Shown piece after piece: positions 35,521 through 44,413 of a DNA stretch of 64,000 bases (its first letter is position 1; every line of letters begins with the position of its first letter). Source of the DNA: Peribacillus butanolivorans (lineage in GTDB: Bacteria; Bacillota; Bacilli; Bacillales; DSM-1321). The position numbers and the translations under genes are program-made. Where the stretch lies: NCBI RefSeq assembly GCF_001273755.1, contig NZ_LGYA01000001.1, forward strand, positions 2,805,675-2,869,674, given 5' to 3'. The notes under the pieces were generated by a model that saw nothing but the letters and a program-made list of their open reading frames with translations, did not search any database and was not told where the DNA came from.

Positions 35521-36384
35521 TTAGGCTTTAACGTGATTAGAAAGCGTACCGATCCTTTCAATACTGACGTTCATCCGGTCACCGTTTTTCAACCAGACTT
35601 TCGGATTACGTCCCATTCCAACGCCAGGTGGTGTACCAGTTGCAATCAAATCACCTGGCTTTAGCGTCATGGACTGTGATAAAAATGAGATGATTTGCGG
35701 AACGGTAAAAATTAAGTTACTTGTATTGGAATCCTGCATCATTTCTCCGTTTAATTCAAGGGAAATCGCCAGCTCATGGGGATCACCCACTTCATCATGT
35801 GTAACGACAACAGGACCTATTGGCGCAAATGTATCCGCCGTTTTGCCGCGTGACCACTGGCCGTCCTGAAATTGCAAATCCCGGGCGCTAATGTCATTCA
35901 TAATTGTATAGCCAAAGACGTAGTCATTCGCCTCTTCTTCTGACACATTTTTCGCTTTTTTTCCAATGACAATCGCAAGCTCTGCTTCAAAATCGACTTC
36001 TTTTGAATTAATTGGGATTTCAATAACATCATTATGACCGACAATCGCATTCGCATATTTTGAAAAAATGACCGGTGAAGCCGGCGGCTCCATCCCAGTT
36101 TCCTTGCAATGATCTATATAGTTCAGCCCGACGCAAATGATTTTTTCCGGCTGTGCGATCGGTGGGAGGAATTTTACTTCTGATAGTGAGAATTTTGCAT
36201 CGTCATTACCCCGTTGCTCGATTAACTGTTCAGCACGTTTACGCAACTCGCTTCCTCGTTCTATAAACGTTTTCATACAAGCAGGAAAATCATCTGGATC
36301 GAGTGCCGTTAAACTTATGATTTGACCATCTTGTACGATGCCGATATGATGGTCGGATTTTACCGAAAAAGATGCTATTTTCAT
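35521..36384 (-). CDS. Fumarylacetoacetate hydrolase-family protein (287 aa)
   Basis: An FAH-fold enzyme. The metal-binding core is visible as IICVGLNYIDHCKETGMEPP, then the acidic ligands in VDFEAELAIVIGKKAKN and YVFGYTIMNDISARDLQ, and the C-terminal GDLIATGTPPGVGMG. Members hydrolyse or decarboxylate 3-oxo acids; related proteins include L-2,4-diketo-3-deoxyrhamnonate hydrolase and ureidoglycolate lyase. It lies between the hydroxyacid dehydrogenase and kdgK. It differs from the FAH protein at 43495, so the two likely do different steps. Its exact substrate is not evident. Confidence 0.85.
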   Translation of the reverse strand: MKIASFSVKSDHHIGIVQDGQIISLTALDPDDFPACMKTFIERGSELRKRAEQLIEQRGNDDAKFSLSEVKFLPPIAQPEKIICVGLNYIDHCKETGMEPPASPVIFSKYANAIVGHNDVIEIPINSKEVDFEAELAIVIGKKAKNVSEEEANDYVFGYTIMNDISARDLQFQDGQWSRGKTADTFAPIGPVVVTHDEVGDPHELAISLELNGEMMQDSNTSNLIFTVPQIISFLSQSMTLKPGDLIATGTPPGVGMGRNPKVWLKNGDRMNVSIERIGTLSNHVKA

Positions 36385-36399
36385 ATTTTTTATCCTCTC

Positions 36400-37359
36400 T
36401 TACGTCAACGCGTATGGTGTTTTTTCGCCGCTTAAGACCTGAACGATATTTTTCGCTGCTTTTTGACGAAGTTCAATCATCGCTTCCTCAGAATACCAGG
36501 CGCTGTGCGGTGTGATGATGACATTGTCCATTTTGAGAAGCGGGCTATCGATGCTGACCGGCTCATCTTCTGTAACATCAAGTGCGGCACCTGCAATAAT
36601 CCCTTTTTCAAGTGCTTCAGCGAGTGCTTTTTCATCGATTATCGGCCCACGAGCTGTGTTAATGATGACCGCGTTTCTCTTCATTTGTTTTAAGCGCTCG
36701 TCATTGATCAGATGAAACGTATCATCAATTAGCGGTACATGTACGGACAAATAATCAGCTTCACTAATAATTTCTTCGAGATTCATTTTTTGAACGCCGA
36801 CGGCTGCCATATCTTCTGCCGATACGAATGGGTCGTATGCAGCCGTTTTAAATCCGAGCGGTTTCACCTTTTCCACGAAACGACGCGGAATACGGCCAAA
36901 ACCAAGAACCCCAACCGTTTGCTCGTTAAAACGATGAATCGGCACACAAGCTTTAAAGTCCCAGTTACCTTTTTTTACCTCATTGTTTAACAGCGTCACT
37001 TTGCGCGCCCATGAAAGCAAAAGCGCCAATGCATGATTCGAAACTTCTTCCATGCCATAATCAGGTACATTGGCAACAGTAATCCCCTTTTCTTTCGCCG
37101 CATCGAGATCAATTGTATTGACGCCGACACCGTAGCGGGATATGATTTTCGTGTTTTCAAGTGATCCAATGACACGGCGTGAGACAGGAGCATATTGATT
37201 TAAAATCGCATCCACTTCTTTTGCCAACTCAATAACTTCTTCTTCTGTTTTGCATTGCGCTTTTATAAAATCAATATCCAATCCGCTTTCTTTAAAAACG
37301 TCTTCTTCATATTGCAAATGCTCAAATTCATAATCCGTTAATAATATTTTAAAGGCCAT
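36400..37359 (-). CDS. D-isomer-specific 2-hydroxyacid dehydrogenase
   Basis: A 319-residue NAD-dependent dehydrogenase of the phosphoglycerate dehydrogenase/CtBP type. The NAD-binding loop is VGVLGFGRIPRRFV. The catalytic residues appear as Arg in INTARGPIIDEKAL, Glu in ALDVTEDEPV and His in IITPHSAWYSEEAM. It should reduce a 2-keto acid such as glyoxylate or hydroxypyruvate, or oxidise a D-2-hydroxyacid. In this cluster it may handle glycolaldehyde- or glycolate-derived products or a sugar keto acid; that is inference. It follows the U32-like gene. Confidence 0.88.
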   Translation of the reverse strand: MAFKILLTDYEFEHLQYEEDVFKESGLDIDFIKAQCKTEEEVIELAKEVDAILNQYAPVSRRVIGSLENTKIISRYGVGVNTIDLDAAKEKGITVANVPDYGMEEVSNHALALLLSWARKVTLLNNEVKKGNWDFKACVPIHRFNEQTVGVLGFGRIPRRFVEKVKPLGFKTAAYDPFVSAEDMAAVGVQKMNLEEIISEADYLSVHVPLIDDTFHLINDERLKQMKRNAVIINTARGPIIDEKALAEALEKGIIAGAALDVTEDEPVSIDSPLLKMDNVIITPHSAWYSEEAMIELRQKAAKNIVQVLSGEKTPYALT

Positions 37360-37434
37360 TTAGACTCCACTCCCACATATGGTAATAAACCCCTTTAGGT
37401 CAGGGGGATTCCTCCCGTTTCAGGTGAAAATCAT

Positions 37435-38382
37435 TTATTTCGCAGCTGCTTTTTCGACTTTCGCAATTCCGAGTCCTTCCGCACCAAGTTTCGATGTTTT
37501 CGCTTCTGGATAATATCGTTCAATCATTTGAATTCCAATTGCGGCACGACGTACACGTTCATGTGCAAGTGAGATGTTCGTACTCTCCCATTGTTTCCCA
37601 GATGGATATACATCAGGGTGATTACGAAGACCAAATTTGATGTAAACTGGCGCCAATACACGGATAATTTCCGGTATTTCAAAATAGCGCAAAAAGCCGC
37701 CAAATGTATCCGGTACCTCGACATACAAATCAATTGGAATGTCTATTGCTTGACGAATCGCTGCAAGTTTAGAAAGCGTCAATGCAGGTGGCACGTTGTA
37801 CGTATCCGCTCCGATGTCCTCCATTAATTTAACGGATACTGGATTGGCTGACCCCATTTGGACCGAAACTTTTACAACAAAATCTTCCGGCAACTGTCGG
37901 TACTTTTTCATTTCTTTCGTCATAAGAAGAAGTCCTTCATCTGCAACTAACGCACCCCGTAGACCAAGAGCTGCTCCTCTTTTCAAATCTTCCATTGCAT
38001 AGACAAGTTGGTCAGCACCTTCATGGCGTATCCCCTGTGATTTGCCCCCAGGTGTAAGCGGTCCCGCACTGACATCCCATGAACCTCGGGGGCCGACAAA
38101 CAAACTAAGCTCCATGCCACGTTCTGCTGTCATTTCACACATTTCTTTAATTTCTTCATCCGTTTGTAGCATGATGCCGCTTCCCTGAGATATTCTGTGA
38201 ATCGTTAATCCTAAGCGGTCAATTTCTTTCAATGTTTCTTTTAGTGCAACTGGACCTTCTACACTTGGAAGTTCAATGCGGTATTGCGCCCCGTCTGGAA
38301 ATGTTTTTGTTGATGTCGGAAGTTCTTTAAGATCAGTTGATGGGTAGCCTAATTGCTCGAGCAAGTCGCGTGATTCTTTCAT
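37435..38382 (-). CDS. Peptidase U32-like TIM-barrel protein of unknown function
   Basis: A 315-residue protein resembling a group that databases label U32-family peptidases and that occurs next to DapA-like aldolases in sugar-acid clusters. Segments include YRIELPSVEGPVALKETLKE, HRISQGSGIMLQTDEEI, ELSLFVGPRGSWD, ALVADEGLLLMTKEMK, VKVSVQMGSANPVSVKLMED and YIKFGLRNHPDVYPSG. The repeating strand-helix pattern fits a TIM barrel. The usual U32 peptidase signature with conserved Cys is not seen, so proteolysis is unlikely. Its start overlaps the stop of the aldolase gene (TAATG), pointing to a shared pathway. The reaction is unknown; an isomerase or lyase acting on a sugar acid is possible. Confidence 0.7.
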   Translation of the reverse strand: MKESRDLLEQLGYPSTDLKELPTSTKTFPDGAQYRIELPSVEGPVALKETLKEIDRLGLTIHRISQGSGIMLQTDEEIKEMCEMTAERGMELSLFVGPRGSWDVSAGPLTPGGKSQGIRHEGADQLVYAMEDLKRGAALGLRGALVADEGLLLMTKEMKKYRQLPEDFVVKVSVQMGSANPVSVKLMEDIGADTYNVPPALTLSKLAAIRQAIDIPIDLYVEVPDTFGGFLRYFEIPEIIRVLAPVYIKFGLRNHPDVYPSGKQWESTNISLAHERVRRAAIGIQMIERYYPEAKTSKLGAEGLGIAKVEKAAAK

Positions 38383-39290
38383 TATTGGACACCTTCTTTC
38401 ATATCAATATTTTTTATAAGAGCCGCTACTTTGTCACGCAAATCTGCCGGGAATACATCACACGGAGCACGGTGTCCAGCAGATACGTCAAACCAGCGCT
38501 GATGAACGGCTTCTTTCATGGCTGTAAAAAATGTCGGTCCGTACGTGTAGATATCCATCAGCTGTGAAATCATTTGATGATTTTTCTGTGCTTTTTCCAG
38601 ATCACCTTTTTGAAAGGAATTATATAAATCAACGGATATTTCAGGTGCAAAAACAGCGCTTCCGTTAATGCTACCCGCTGCACCAATCATTTGAGCTGGA
38701 AGCAAATGCTCATCAAATGCAGAAAAGACGCGGAAATCACTGCGAACTTTTTTCACTTCGGTCAGGACTTGCCGCAGGTGCCCGAAATCACTGACAGTTT
38801 CTTTAATACCGGCAATATTTGAATGATCTACTACTAATCTTTTAATCAATTCTACCGATATATTTTGTCCTGTTAAAAGTGGAATGTTATATATGAACAC
38901 TTGTAGATTTGTGTGATCAGCTACGCTGGAATAATAACGGTATAATTGTTCGTCAGACAGTTTCCAGTAATATGGGTTGACTACAAGAACCCCATCAGCT
39001 CCATGCTCTTCTGCATAAGAAGTTAATTCATGTACCTCTTTTAATGCGGTATGCCCAACGCCAACCATAACCGGCACTCGACCGTTAATGTGCTTAATCA
39101 TTTCGCGTACGTATAGCTTTCGTTCTTCTGTTGTAAGTGATGAGAACTCACCTGAGCTTCCCATCAATAAAATACCGTCAATATTCCGTGAAATTAATTG
39201 ATCCATATAGCTTCTGTTCAGCTCTATATCTAAATTTCCCGCTTCGTCAAAAAGAGTGACTACCGGCGGAATGATGCCATGAAAATTCAT
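38382..39290 (-). CDS. DapA/NanA-family aldolase, 2-keto-3-deoxy sugar acid aldolase (YjhH/YagE-like)
   Basis: A 302-residue class I lyase. The N-terminal FHGIIPPVVTLFDEAGNLD, GSSGEFSSLTTEER, the NPYYWK segment, the Tyr in VFIYNIPLLTGQ and the Schiff-base Lys in IAGIKETVSDFGHLR are visible. Length and the GIIPPV and NPYYWK segments agree with E. coli YagE/YjhH, which split 2-keto-3-deoxy-pentonates or KDG into pyruvate plus glycolaldehyde or glyceraldehyde. In E. coli yjhH is paired with the dehydratase yjhG, and a YjhG-type gene is present here too (45243). A dihydrodipicolinate synthase role is unlikely in this setting. Confidence 0.85.
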   Translation of the reverse strand: MNFHGIIPPVVTLFDEAGNLDIELNRSYMDQLISRNIDGILLMGSSGEFSSLTTEERKLYVREMIKHINGRVPVMVGVGHTALKEVHELTSYAEEHGADGVLVVNPYYWKLSDEQLYRYYSSVADHTNLQVFIYNIPLLTGQNISVELIKRLVVDHSNIAGIKETVSDFGHLRQVLTEVKKVRSDFRVFSAFDEHLLPAQMIGAAGSINGSAVFAPEISVDLYNSFQKGDLEKAQKNHQMISQLMDIYTYGPTFFTAMKEAVHQRWFDVSAGHRAPCDVFPADLRDKVAALIKNIDMKEGVQ

Positions 39291-39308
39291 TGTTTCGGCC
39301 TCCTTTTT

Positions 39309-40457
39309 TTACCATTCAGCGATACTTCCGTCTTCATGACGCCAAATTGGGTTTTTCCAATCATGTCCTATTTCTGCTGCCTGCTTCACTTTTTCTTCGT
39401 CAATTTCTAACCCAAGACCCGGTTTATCCGGAATGTTCACATAACCATTTTCATAGTCGAATATTTCAGAATTTTTAACATAATCGAGAATATCCATCCC
39501 TTTGTTGTAATGAATACCAAGGCTTTGCTCCTGAATAATGAAATTCGGCGTCGTAGCATCCAGATGAATCGATGAAGCGAGTGTCATTGGACCGAGCGGA
39601 CAGTGCGGCGCAATGGCTACATCATACGCTTCTGCCATCGCGGCAATTTTTTTTCCTTCTAAAATACCACCTGTGTGAGACAGATCCGGCTGAATAATAT
39701 CGACATAGCCATCTTGAAGAAGCTGCTTAAAACCCCAGCGAGTATACATCCTTTCACCCGTCGCAATCGGGCACGTCGTGTGCCAGGCAATCTCACGAAG
39801 TGCTTCATTATTTTCTGGCAGCACCGGCTCTTCAATGAACATTGGGCGGTATGGTTCGAGTTCTTTCACGATCGTTTTTGACATCGTTTTATGAATCCTC
39901 CCGTGAAAATCTACACCAATGCCAAAGTCTTTCCCTACCGCTTCCCGAATTGACGCTACGCGTTCAATGACCGCTTCTACTTTCGAAAAGCTGTCTATGT
40001 AGTTCATCTCTTCTGAAGCGTTCATTTTGACAGCGAGAAAGCCCTCGTTCTGTTTTTCTTTTGCGGCAGCAACAACATCCACTGGACGATCGCCGCCGAC
40101 CCACGAGTACACTTTAATTTTTTCACGTGCTTTGCCCCCGAGCATTTGGTATACAGGAATGTTAAAGTATTTTCCTTTAATGTCCCATAATGCCTGCTCA
40201 ATGCCAGAAATGGCACTCATTAAAATAGGGCCTCCCCGGTAAAATCCCCCTCTATAAAGCGTTTGCCAAATGTCCTCAATGTCGTTCGGATTTCTCCCGA
40301 TTAAATAATCGGTCAGTTCGTTAACTGCTGCTTTTACCGTTTCAGCACGGCCTTCAACGACAGGCTCCCCCCAGCCAGAAATGCCTTCATCGGTATCGAT
40401 TTTTAAAAATAGCCAGCGGGGTGGAACTTTGAATAGAGAAATTTTTGTGATTTTCAT
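39309..40457 (-). CDS. dgoD: D-galactonate dehydratase
   Basis: A 382-residue enolase-superfamily enzyme of the mandelate racemase group, the same length as E. coli DgoD. It dehydrates D-galactonate to 2-keto-3-deoxygalactonate with Mg2+. Metal ligands and acid-base residues are visible: Asp in GVDFHGRIHK, Glu in MFIEEPVLPEN, Glu in ATGERMYTRW, the acid-base His in IAPHCPLGPMTLA and Glu in IIQEQSLG. The start LFKVPPRWLFLKIDTDEGI is typical. It lies between the aldehyde dehydrogenase and the aldolase genes. A related hexonate is a possible alternative substrate. Confidence 0.9.
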   Translation of the reverse strand: MKITKISLFKVPPRWLFLKIDTDEGISGWGEPVVEGRAETVKAAVNELTDYLIGRNPNDIEDIWQTLYRGGFYRGGPILMSAISGIEQALWDIKGKYFNIPVYQMLGGKAREKIKVYSWVGGDRPVDVVAAAKEKQNEGFLAVKMNASEEMNYIDSFSKVEAVIERVASIREAVGKDFGIGVDFHGRIHKTMSKTIVKELEPYRPMFIEEPVLPENNEALREIAWHTTCPIATGERMYTRWGFKQLLQDGYVDIIQPDLSHTGGILEGKKIAAMAEAYDVAIAPHCPLGPMTLASSIHLDATTPNFIIQEQSLGIHYNKGMDILDYVKNSEIFDYENGYVNIPDKPGLGLEIDEEKVKQAAEIGHDWKNPIWRHEDGSIAEW

Positions 40458-40524
40458 TAGGCACCTCGCAATGTTTTTTTGGAAGATGAGAGATCTTCAA
40501 ATATGAAAACCTCTCTTTCTTTTG

Positions 40525-41994
40525 TTAAGAACCTTTAATAAAAACCGTTTTTAATGCTGTATAAAATTCTTTCGCCGCTTCACCTTGCTCTCGAGAACCT
40601 GTACTTGATGCCTTCATGCCGCCGAATGGTGCTTGCAACTCAACGCCTGCGCTTTCTGCGTTAATGCGGACAAGCCCTACTTCGATTTCATCGATGAATT
40701 CTAAAATTGAGCTAATATTTGAAGTAAAGATCGATGCACTCAATCCGTATTTCGTATTATTTGCCATGTCAATTGCTTCGACAAGATCGGTTGCTTTTAT
40801 AAGTGCAATAACTGGTCCAAAAATTTCTTCCTGTGCAATCACCATATCCGTCGTGACGTCTTCAAAAATCGCTGGAGTAATGAAAAAGCCCCTATCGTAG
40901 TCCCCACCAGTTAATATCTCCCCGCCATGTATGAGTTTTGCGCCTTCCTGCTTGCCTTTTTCAATGTATTCTTTCACCGTATTAAACTGGCTTTCGCTTG
41001 CACATGGCCCCATCCAAATACCCTCTTGTAGACCATTGCCGACGGTAATTTTTGCAGCTGCGTCTACAAGTTTTTGTTTAAATTCATCATAGACTTTTGA
41101 TTCAACGACCACACGACTTGAAGCTGTACATTTTTGGCCAGAAGAACGAAATCCACCGCTGATGACTGCTTCGACTGCTTGATCGATGTTCGCATCTTTC
41201 GTCACGATAACTGGATTCTTGCCACCCATTTCAAGCTGATATTTAATGCCACGAGCGGAAGCTGACTTCGCTACAACTTGCCCGACACTTTCAGAACCGG
41301 TAAATGTGATTGCATTTAACAGCGGATGATCGATGAGTCCTTGGCCGATGATAGATCCTGTACCGGTAATGAAGTTCACAACACCCTCTGGGAAGCCGGC
41401 TTTTGTGAAGCATTCCATCACTTTCGCTGCTGTAACAGCTCCCTCCGTAGCAGGTTTCCACACGATTGAATTGCCATATACAAGGGCCGGAGCCATTTTC
41501 CATATGGGAATCGCAACTGGGAAGTTCCATGGCGTGATAACGCCGACAACACCAAGTGGTGTACGTTTTGTAAACATAAGGGCATCTTTATCAGATGATG
41601 GAATAACATCGCCATCTTTGCGCATTCCTTCCCCTGCATAGTAACGTAAGATCGCAACACCTCGTGCCGTTTCTCCTTTTGCTTCGGGTAATGTTTTACC
41701 CATTTCGCGGGTCATTGTTTCAGCAATTTCATCGAGGTTTTCTTCTAAGATATTGGCCGTTTTGAAAAGAAGTTGGCCACGTGCAGACTGCCCAAGCTTG
41801 CGCCAAGCTTTCTTCGCCTTATCCGCAGATACTACCGCTTTGTTCAAGTCATTTTCCGTTGAGCTCTGAACGTATCCAACCGGTTCTTTATCCGCCGGAT
41901 TAATGCTTTTAATCGTCTCCATAGAAGATGCGTTTACCCACTCATTGTTAATAAAATTTTTATATGTTTTCGTTGCAAATGAAGTTGACATCAT
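40525..41994 (-). CDS. gucD: Alpha-ketoglutarate semialdehyde dehydrogenase (GucD/YcbD-like)
   Basis: A 489-residue NAD(P)-dependent aldehyde dehydrogenase. Motifs: [15 protein letters not shown], the cofactor loop [11 protein letters not shown], general base in [17 protein letters not shown] and the catalytic cysteine in [14 protein letters not shown] near residue 290. Sequence and length resemble B. subtilis YcbD/GucD, which oxidises 2,5-dioxopentanoate to 2-oxoglutarate. This is the last step of the Weimberg-type pentonate and of the glucarate pathways, and an enzyme able to make that semialdehyde is encoded nearby (43495). The first ATG follows AAGGAG at nine bases. Confidence 0.88.
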   Translation of the reverse strand: MMSTSFATKTYKNFINNEWVNASSMETIKSINPADKEPVGYVQSSTENDLNKAVVSADKAKKAWRKLGQSARGQLLFKTANILEENLDEIAETMTREMGKTLPEAKGETARGVAILRYYAGEGMRKDGDVIPSSDKDALMFTKRTPLGVVGVITPWNFPVAIPIWKMAPALVYGNSIVWKPATEGAVTAAKVMECFTKAGFPEGVVNFITGTGSIIGQGLIDHPLLNAITFTGSESVGQVVAKSASARGIKYQLEMGGKNPVIVTKDANIDQAVEAVISGGFRSSGQKCTASSRVVVESKVYDEFKQKLVDAAAKITVGNGLQEGIWMGPCASESQFNTVKEYIEKGKQEGAKLIHGGEILTGGDYDRGFFITPAIFEDVTTDMVIAQEEIFGPVIALIKATDLVEAIDMANNTKYGLSASIFTSNISSILEFIDEIEVGLVRINAESAGVELQAPFGGMKASSTGSREQGEAAKEFYTALKTVFIKGS

Positions 41995-42015
41995 TGTTTT
42001 TGGCTCCTTTTTATA

Positions 42016-43197
42016 TTAAAATGTTGGTCCAATTCTCCAAATCCCAAAGTCATGCTGCTTTAATATTTCCGCTTTTGTGAGTTTTCCGTTTGAAACGTGT
42101 TGAATTTCATCCATAATGCGACGGCCCACTTCATCAACGGTTTCTGTACCATCGACAATCGTACCTGCATTTAAATCCATATTTTCATTCATCCGCTCAA
42201 ACATTGGCGTATTCGTTGAAATTTTAATAACAGGTGCAATCGGAGAACCAGTTGGCGTGCCTCGTCCACTTGTAAAGAGAACAATTTGGGCACCGCCTGC
42301 GACCATGCCCGTCAATTGCTCAATGTCGTGGCCAGGCGTATCCATCCATACGAGCCCTTTTTTCGTCGGTACCTGTGCATAATCAATGACTTCTTCCAGC
42401 CGGGTTGTACCTGATTTTGTCGCAGCCCCTAGTGATTTTTCTTCGAGTGAGCTGAGACCTCCCTCAATGTTGCCCGGACTTGGATTTCCGGTGCGGATGT
42501 CTACGCCCATTTGAATCGAGCGGTTTTCCATCATTTTAATAACCGCATAAGCTTTTTTAGCTACCTGGTCGTTTGCTGCCCGGTTAGCTATCAAATGCTC
42601 TGCTCCGATGAGTTCAGTCGTTTCTGCTAAAATAGCCGTTCCCCCCTGTTGGACAACCAAATCGCTCGTACGCCCGACTGCCGGGTTCGCCGATAATCCA
42701 GAGCATGCATCCGACCCACCGCATTCTGTGCCGACAATCAGCTCGCTAAAATCACATAATTCTCGTTGTATCATCGAGGCATCCTGTACCATTTTGACTG
42801 CAATTTTAGCTACTTCTGCAATGGTTTGAAGTGTGCCGCCATGATCCTGAATCGACACCGTTTCGACTGGTTTGCCGCATTTGGCAATCTCATCCCCAAT
42901 TCGATGCGCCTGATGTGTTTCACAGCCAAGGCCAAGTACAATGACACCGTATACATTTGGATTCATACCCATTCCCGCATAAGTTCTGGCCGTTTGATCA
43001 TAATCAGTGCCTACTTGCGCACAGCCATGCTGGTGAATAAATGTGACTGTTCCGCTTACCAGCTCTGTTACGCGCTGAGCTGTTTGCGTTGCGCAAGTAA
43101 TCGTAGGTAAAATCAGAACATGATTCCGGACACCTACGCGTCCATCCTGACGGCGGTAGCCCCAAAACTGCATTTTTTCATTCAGCAATCTTGTCAC
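42016..43197 (-). CDS. UxaA-family sugar-acid dehydratase, large subunit
   Basis: A 393-residue protein equal to the C-terminal catalytic part of UxaA/GarD. It contains GYRRQDGRVGVRNHVLILP, the metal-site segments HQHGCAQVGTDYDQT, VLGLGCETHQ, VGTECGGSDACSGLSANP and GNIEGGLSSLEEKSLGA. Its start overlaps the small-subunit gene by 20 bases, so the enzyme is split as in SuyAB or two-subunit altronate dehydratases. It should dehydrate a hexarate, hexonate or related 2,3-dihydroxy acid. The substrate is unknown; clustering with dgoD and gucD points to an aldonate or aldarate rather than sulfolactate. Confidence 0.85.
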   Translation of the reverse strand: MTRLLNEKMQFWGYRRQDGRVGVRNHVLILPTITCATQTAQRVTELVSGTVTFIHQHGCAQVGTDYDQTARTYAGMGMNPNVYGVIVLGLGCETHQAHRIGDEIAKCGKPVETVSIQDHGGTLQTIAEVAKIAVKMVQDASMIQRELCDFSELIVGTECGGSDACSGLSANPAVGRTSDLVVQQGGTAILAETTELIGAEHLIANRAANDQVAKKAYAVIKMMENRSIQMGVDIRTGNPSPGNIEGGLSSLEEKSLGAATKSGTTRLEEVIDYAQVPTKKGLVWMDTPGHDIEQLTGMVAGGAQIVLFTSGRGTPTGSPIAPVIKISTNTPMFERMNENMDLNAGTIVDGTETVDEVGRRIMDEIQHVSNGKLTKAEILKQHDFGIWRIGPTF

Positions 43198-43483
43198 CCC
43201 TTCCTCTTTTGCCTTCTAAATTGTGTACATGAACGTGTGCTCCAGCAGGAATAAAAGCGGAGGCAGCACCGATGACTTCACCGTATTTAATGATGTCTGC
43301 TCCATGTTCGATCGCTTTAACTGCGAACTTATGGCCAAAGCGAATCGGTTCAAGAATGGTTACGGTTACAGCGAGGTCATCTTGACCTACTTTCACAACC
43401 ACTGATGTCTTTTCAGGAATTTCAGATAAGGCAACAGCTACACTATCTTCCTTACTTAAATACAGGGTTTTATATTCGCTCAT
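43178..43483 (-). CDS. UxaA-family dehydratase, small subunit (SAF domain)
   Basis: A 101-residue protein equal to the N-terminal SAF domain of UxaA. It has TILEPIRFGHKFAVKAIEHG, ADIIKYGEVIGAASAFIPAG and the closing AHVHVHNLEGKRGRGD, matching the VHTHNL motif of the fused UxaA encoded at 16247-17752. It probably caps the active site of the large subunit encoded by the overlapping downstream gene. The operon position between the KdaD-like gene and the large subunit suggests coordinated synthesis. Confidence 0.85.
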   Translation of the reverse strand: MSEYKTLYLSKEDSVAVALSEIPEKTSVVVKVGQDDLAVTVTILEPIRFGHKFAVKAIEHGADIIKYGEVIGAASAFIPAGAHVHVHNLEGKRGRGDKIAE

Positions 43484-43494
43484 TTTGTCACTCC

Positions 43495-44382
43495 TTAAAT
43501 TGTTTGTACGGCATTACTTTGGATGACGGGGTTATTCAAAATTCCAATGCCTGGAATTTCAATTTCAATCCGATCGTTGTCATACAATGTAAATTCATTC
43601 GGCGGAACTACACATGTACCTGTGAGCAGAACTGTTCCGTCAAAAATAATGTTATCTAACACTAAAAACTCCACAAGCTCTTCCAGTGTACGTTTCAGTT
43701 GGTTTACTTTTGCTTCTCCGTCAAATACCTTTTCTTCATTTCGATAGATACGGCACATTATTTTAAGGTCATATGGATCCGAAACAGCCTCTTTTAATAA
43801 GATGGCCGGTCCGATAGAGCAAGAATTTTTCCATACTTTTGCCTGTGGAAGATAAAGTGGATTCTCACCTTCAATGTCCCTGCAGCTCATATCATTACCT
43901 GCGATGTATCCGAGTATCGTCCCTTCTTTGTCGATGACAAGACCTAGTTCTGGCTCCGGGATTTGCCAGTGTGAATCTGAACGTAAGTAAACTGGATCAT
44001 TCGGTCCTACGGTTCTTGCTGCAGTCGATTTAAAGAAAATCTCGGGACGCACTGCATCATAAACTTTGTCATAGAACGTTTGGCGGTCAAGCTTTCCTTG
44101 CGTTGCTTCGTAATTACGTGCTTCCTTGCTTTTTTTATACGTTACACCAGATGCCCATACTTCTGGTGCGTCGATGGGCGTTGTTAATTTAAGACCTTCT
44201 AATGGCTGTTTTTCTTCTTCGGCAACTATTTGTTTTACAATATCAAACGCAGTTTTGTTTTTCTGACGTGCCGTTTCAATCAACGACATAAAATCTATAA
44301 ACGGAAGATCCACCACCTTGTTTTCGTTTGTCACGGCAGCAAGTTGTTTCTCGTTTTCTTTTACATAGCGAATAATTTTCAT
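43495..44382 (-). CDS. FAH-family 2-keto-3-deoxy-pentonate dehydratase (KdaD-like)
   Basis: A 295-residue protein of the fumarylacetoacetate hydrolase superfamily, with the domain order and length of archaeal 2-keto-3-deoxy-D-arabinonate dehydratase. Visible: VWASGVTYKKSKEARNYE, YDAVRPEIFFKSTAARTVGP, metal ligands in HWQIPEPELGLVID, YIAGNDMSCRDIEGENPLYL and the C-terminal GTCVVPPNEFTLYDNDRIEI. The family converts 2-keto-3-deoxy-pentonate to 2,5-dioxopentanoate, the substrate of the aldehyde dehydrogenase at 40525. This makes a Weimberg-type lower pathway likely. The exact stereochemistry is not known. Confidence 0.84.
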   Translation of the reverse strand: MKIIRYVKENEKQLAAVTNENKVVDLPFIDFMSLIETARQKNKTAFDIVKQIVAEEEKQPLEGLKLTTPIDAPEVWASGVTYKKSKEARNYEATQGKLDRQTFYDKVYDAVRPEIFFKSTAARTVGPNDPVYLRSDSHWQIPEPELGLVIDKEGTILGYIAGNDMSCRDIEGENPLYLPQAKVWKNSCSIGPAILLKEAVSDPYDLKIMCRIYRNEEKVFDGEAKVNQLKRTLEELVEFLVLDNIIFDGTVLLTGTCVVPPNEFTLYDNDRIEIEIPGIGILNNPVIQSNAVQTI

Positions 44383-44413
44383 TTGCTAGTCCCTCCTAAA
44401 TGGCAGTCACGTT

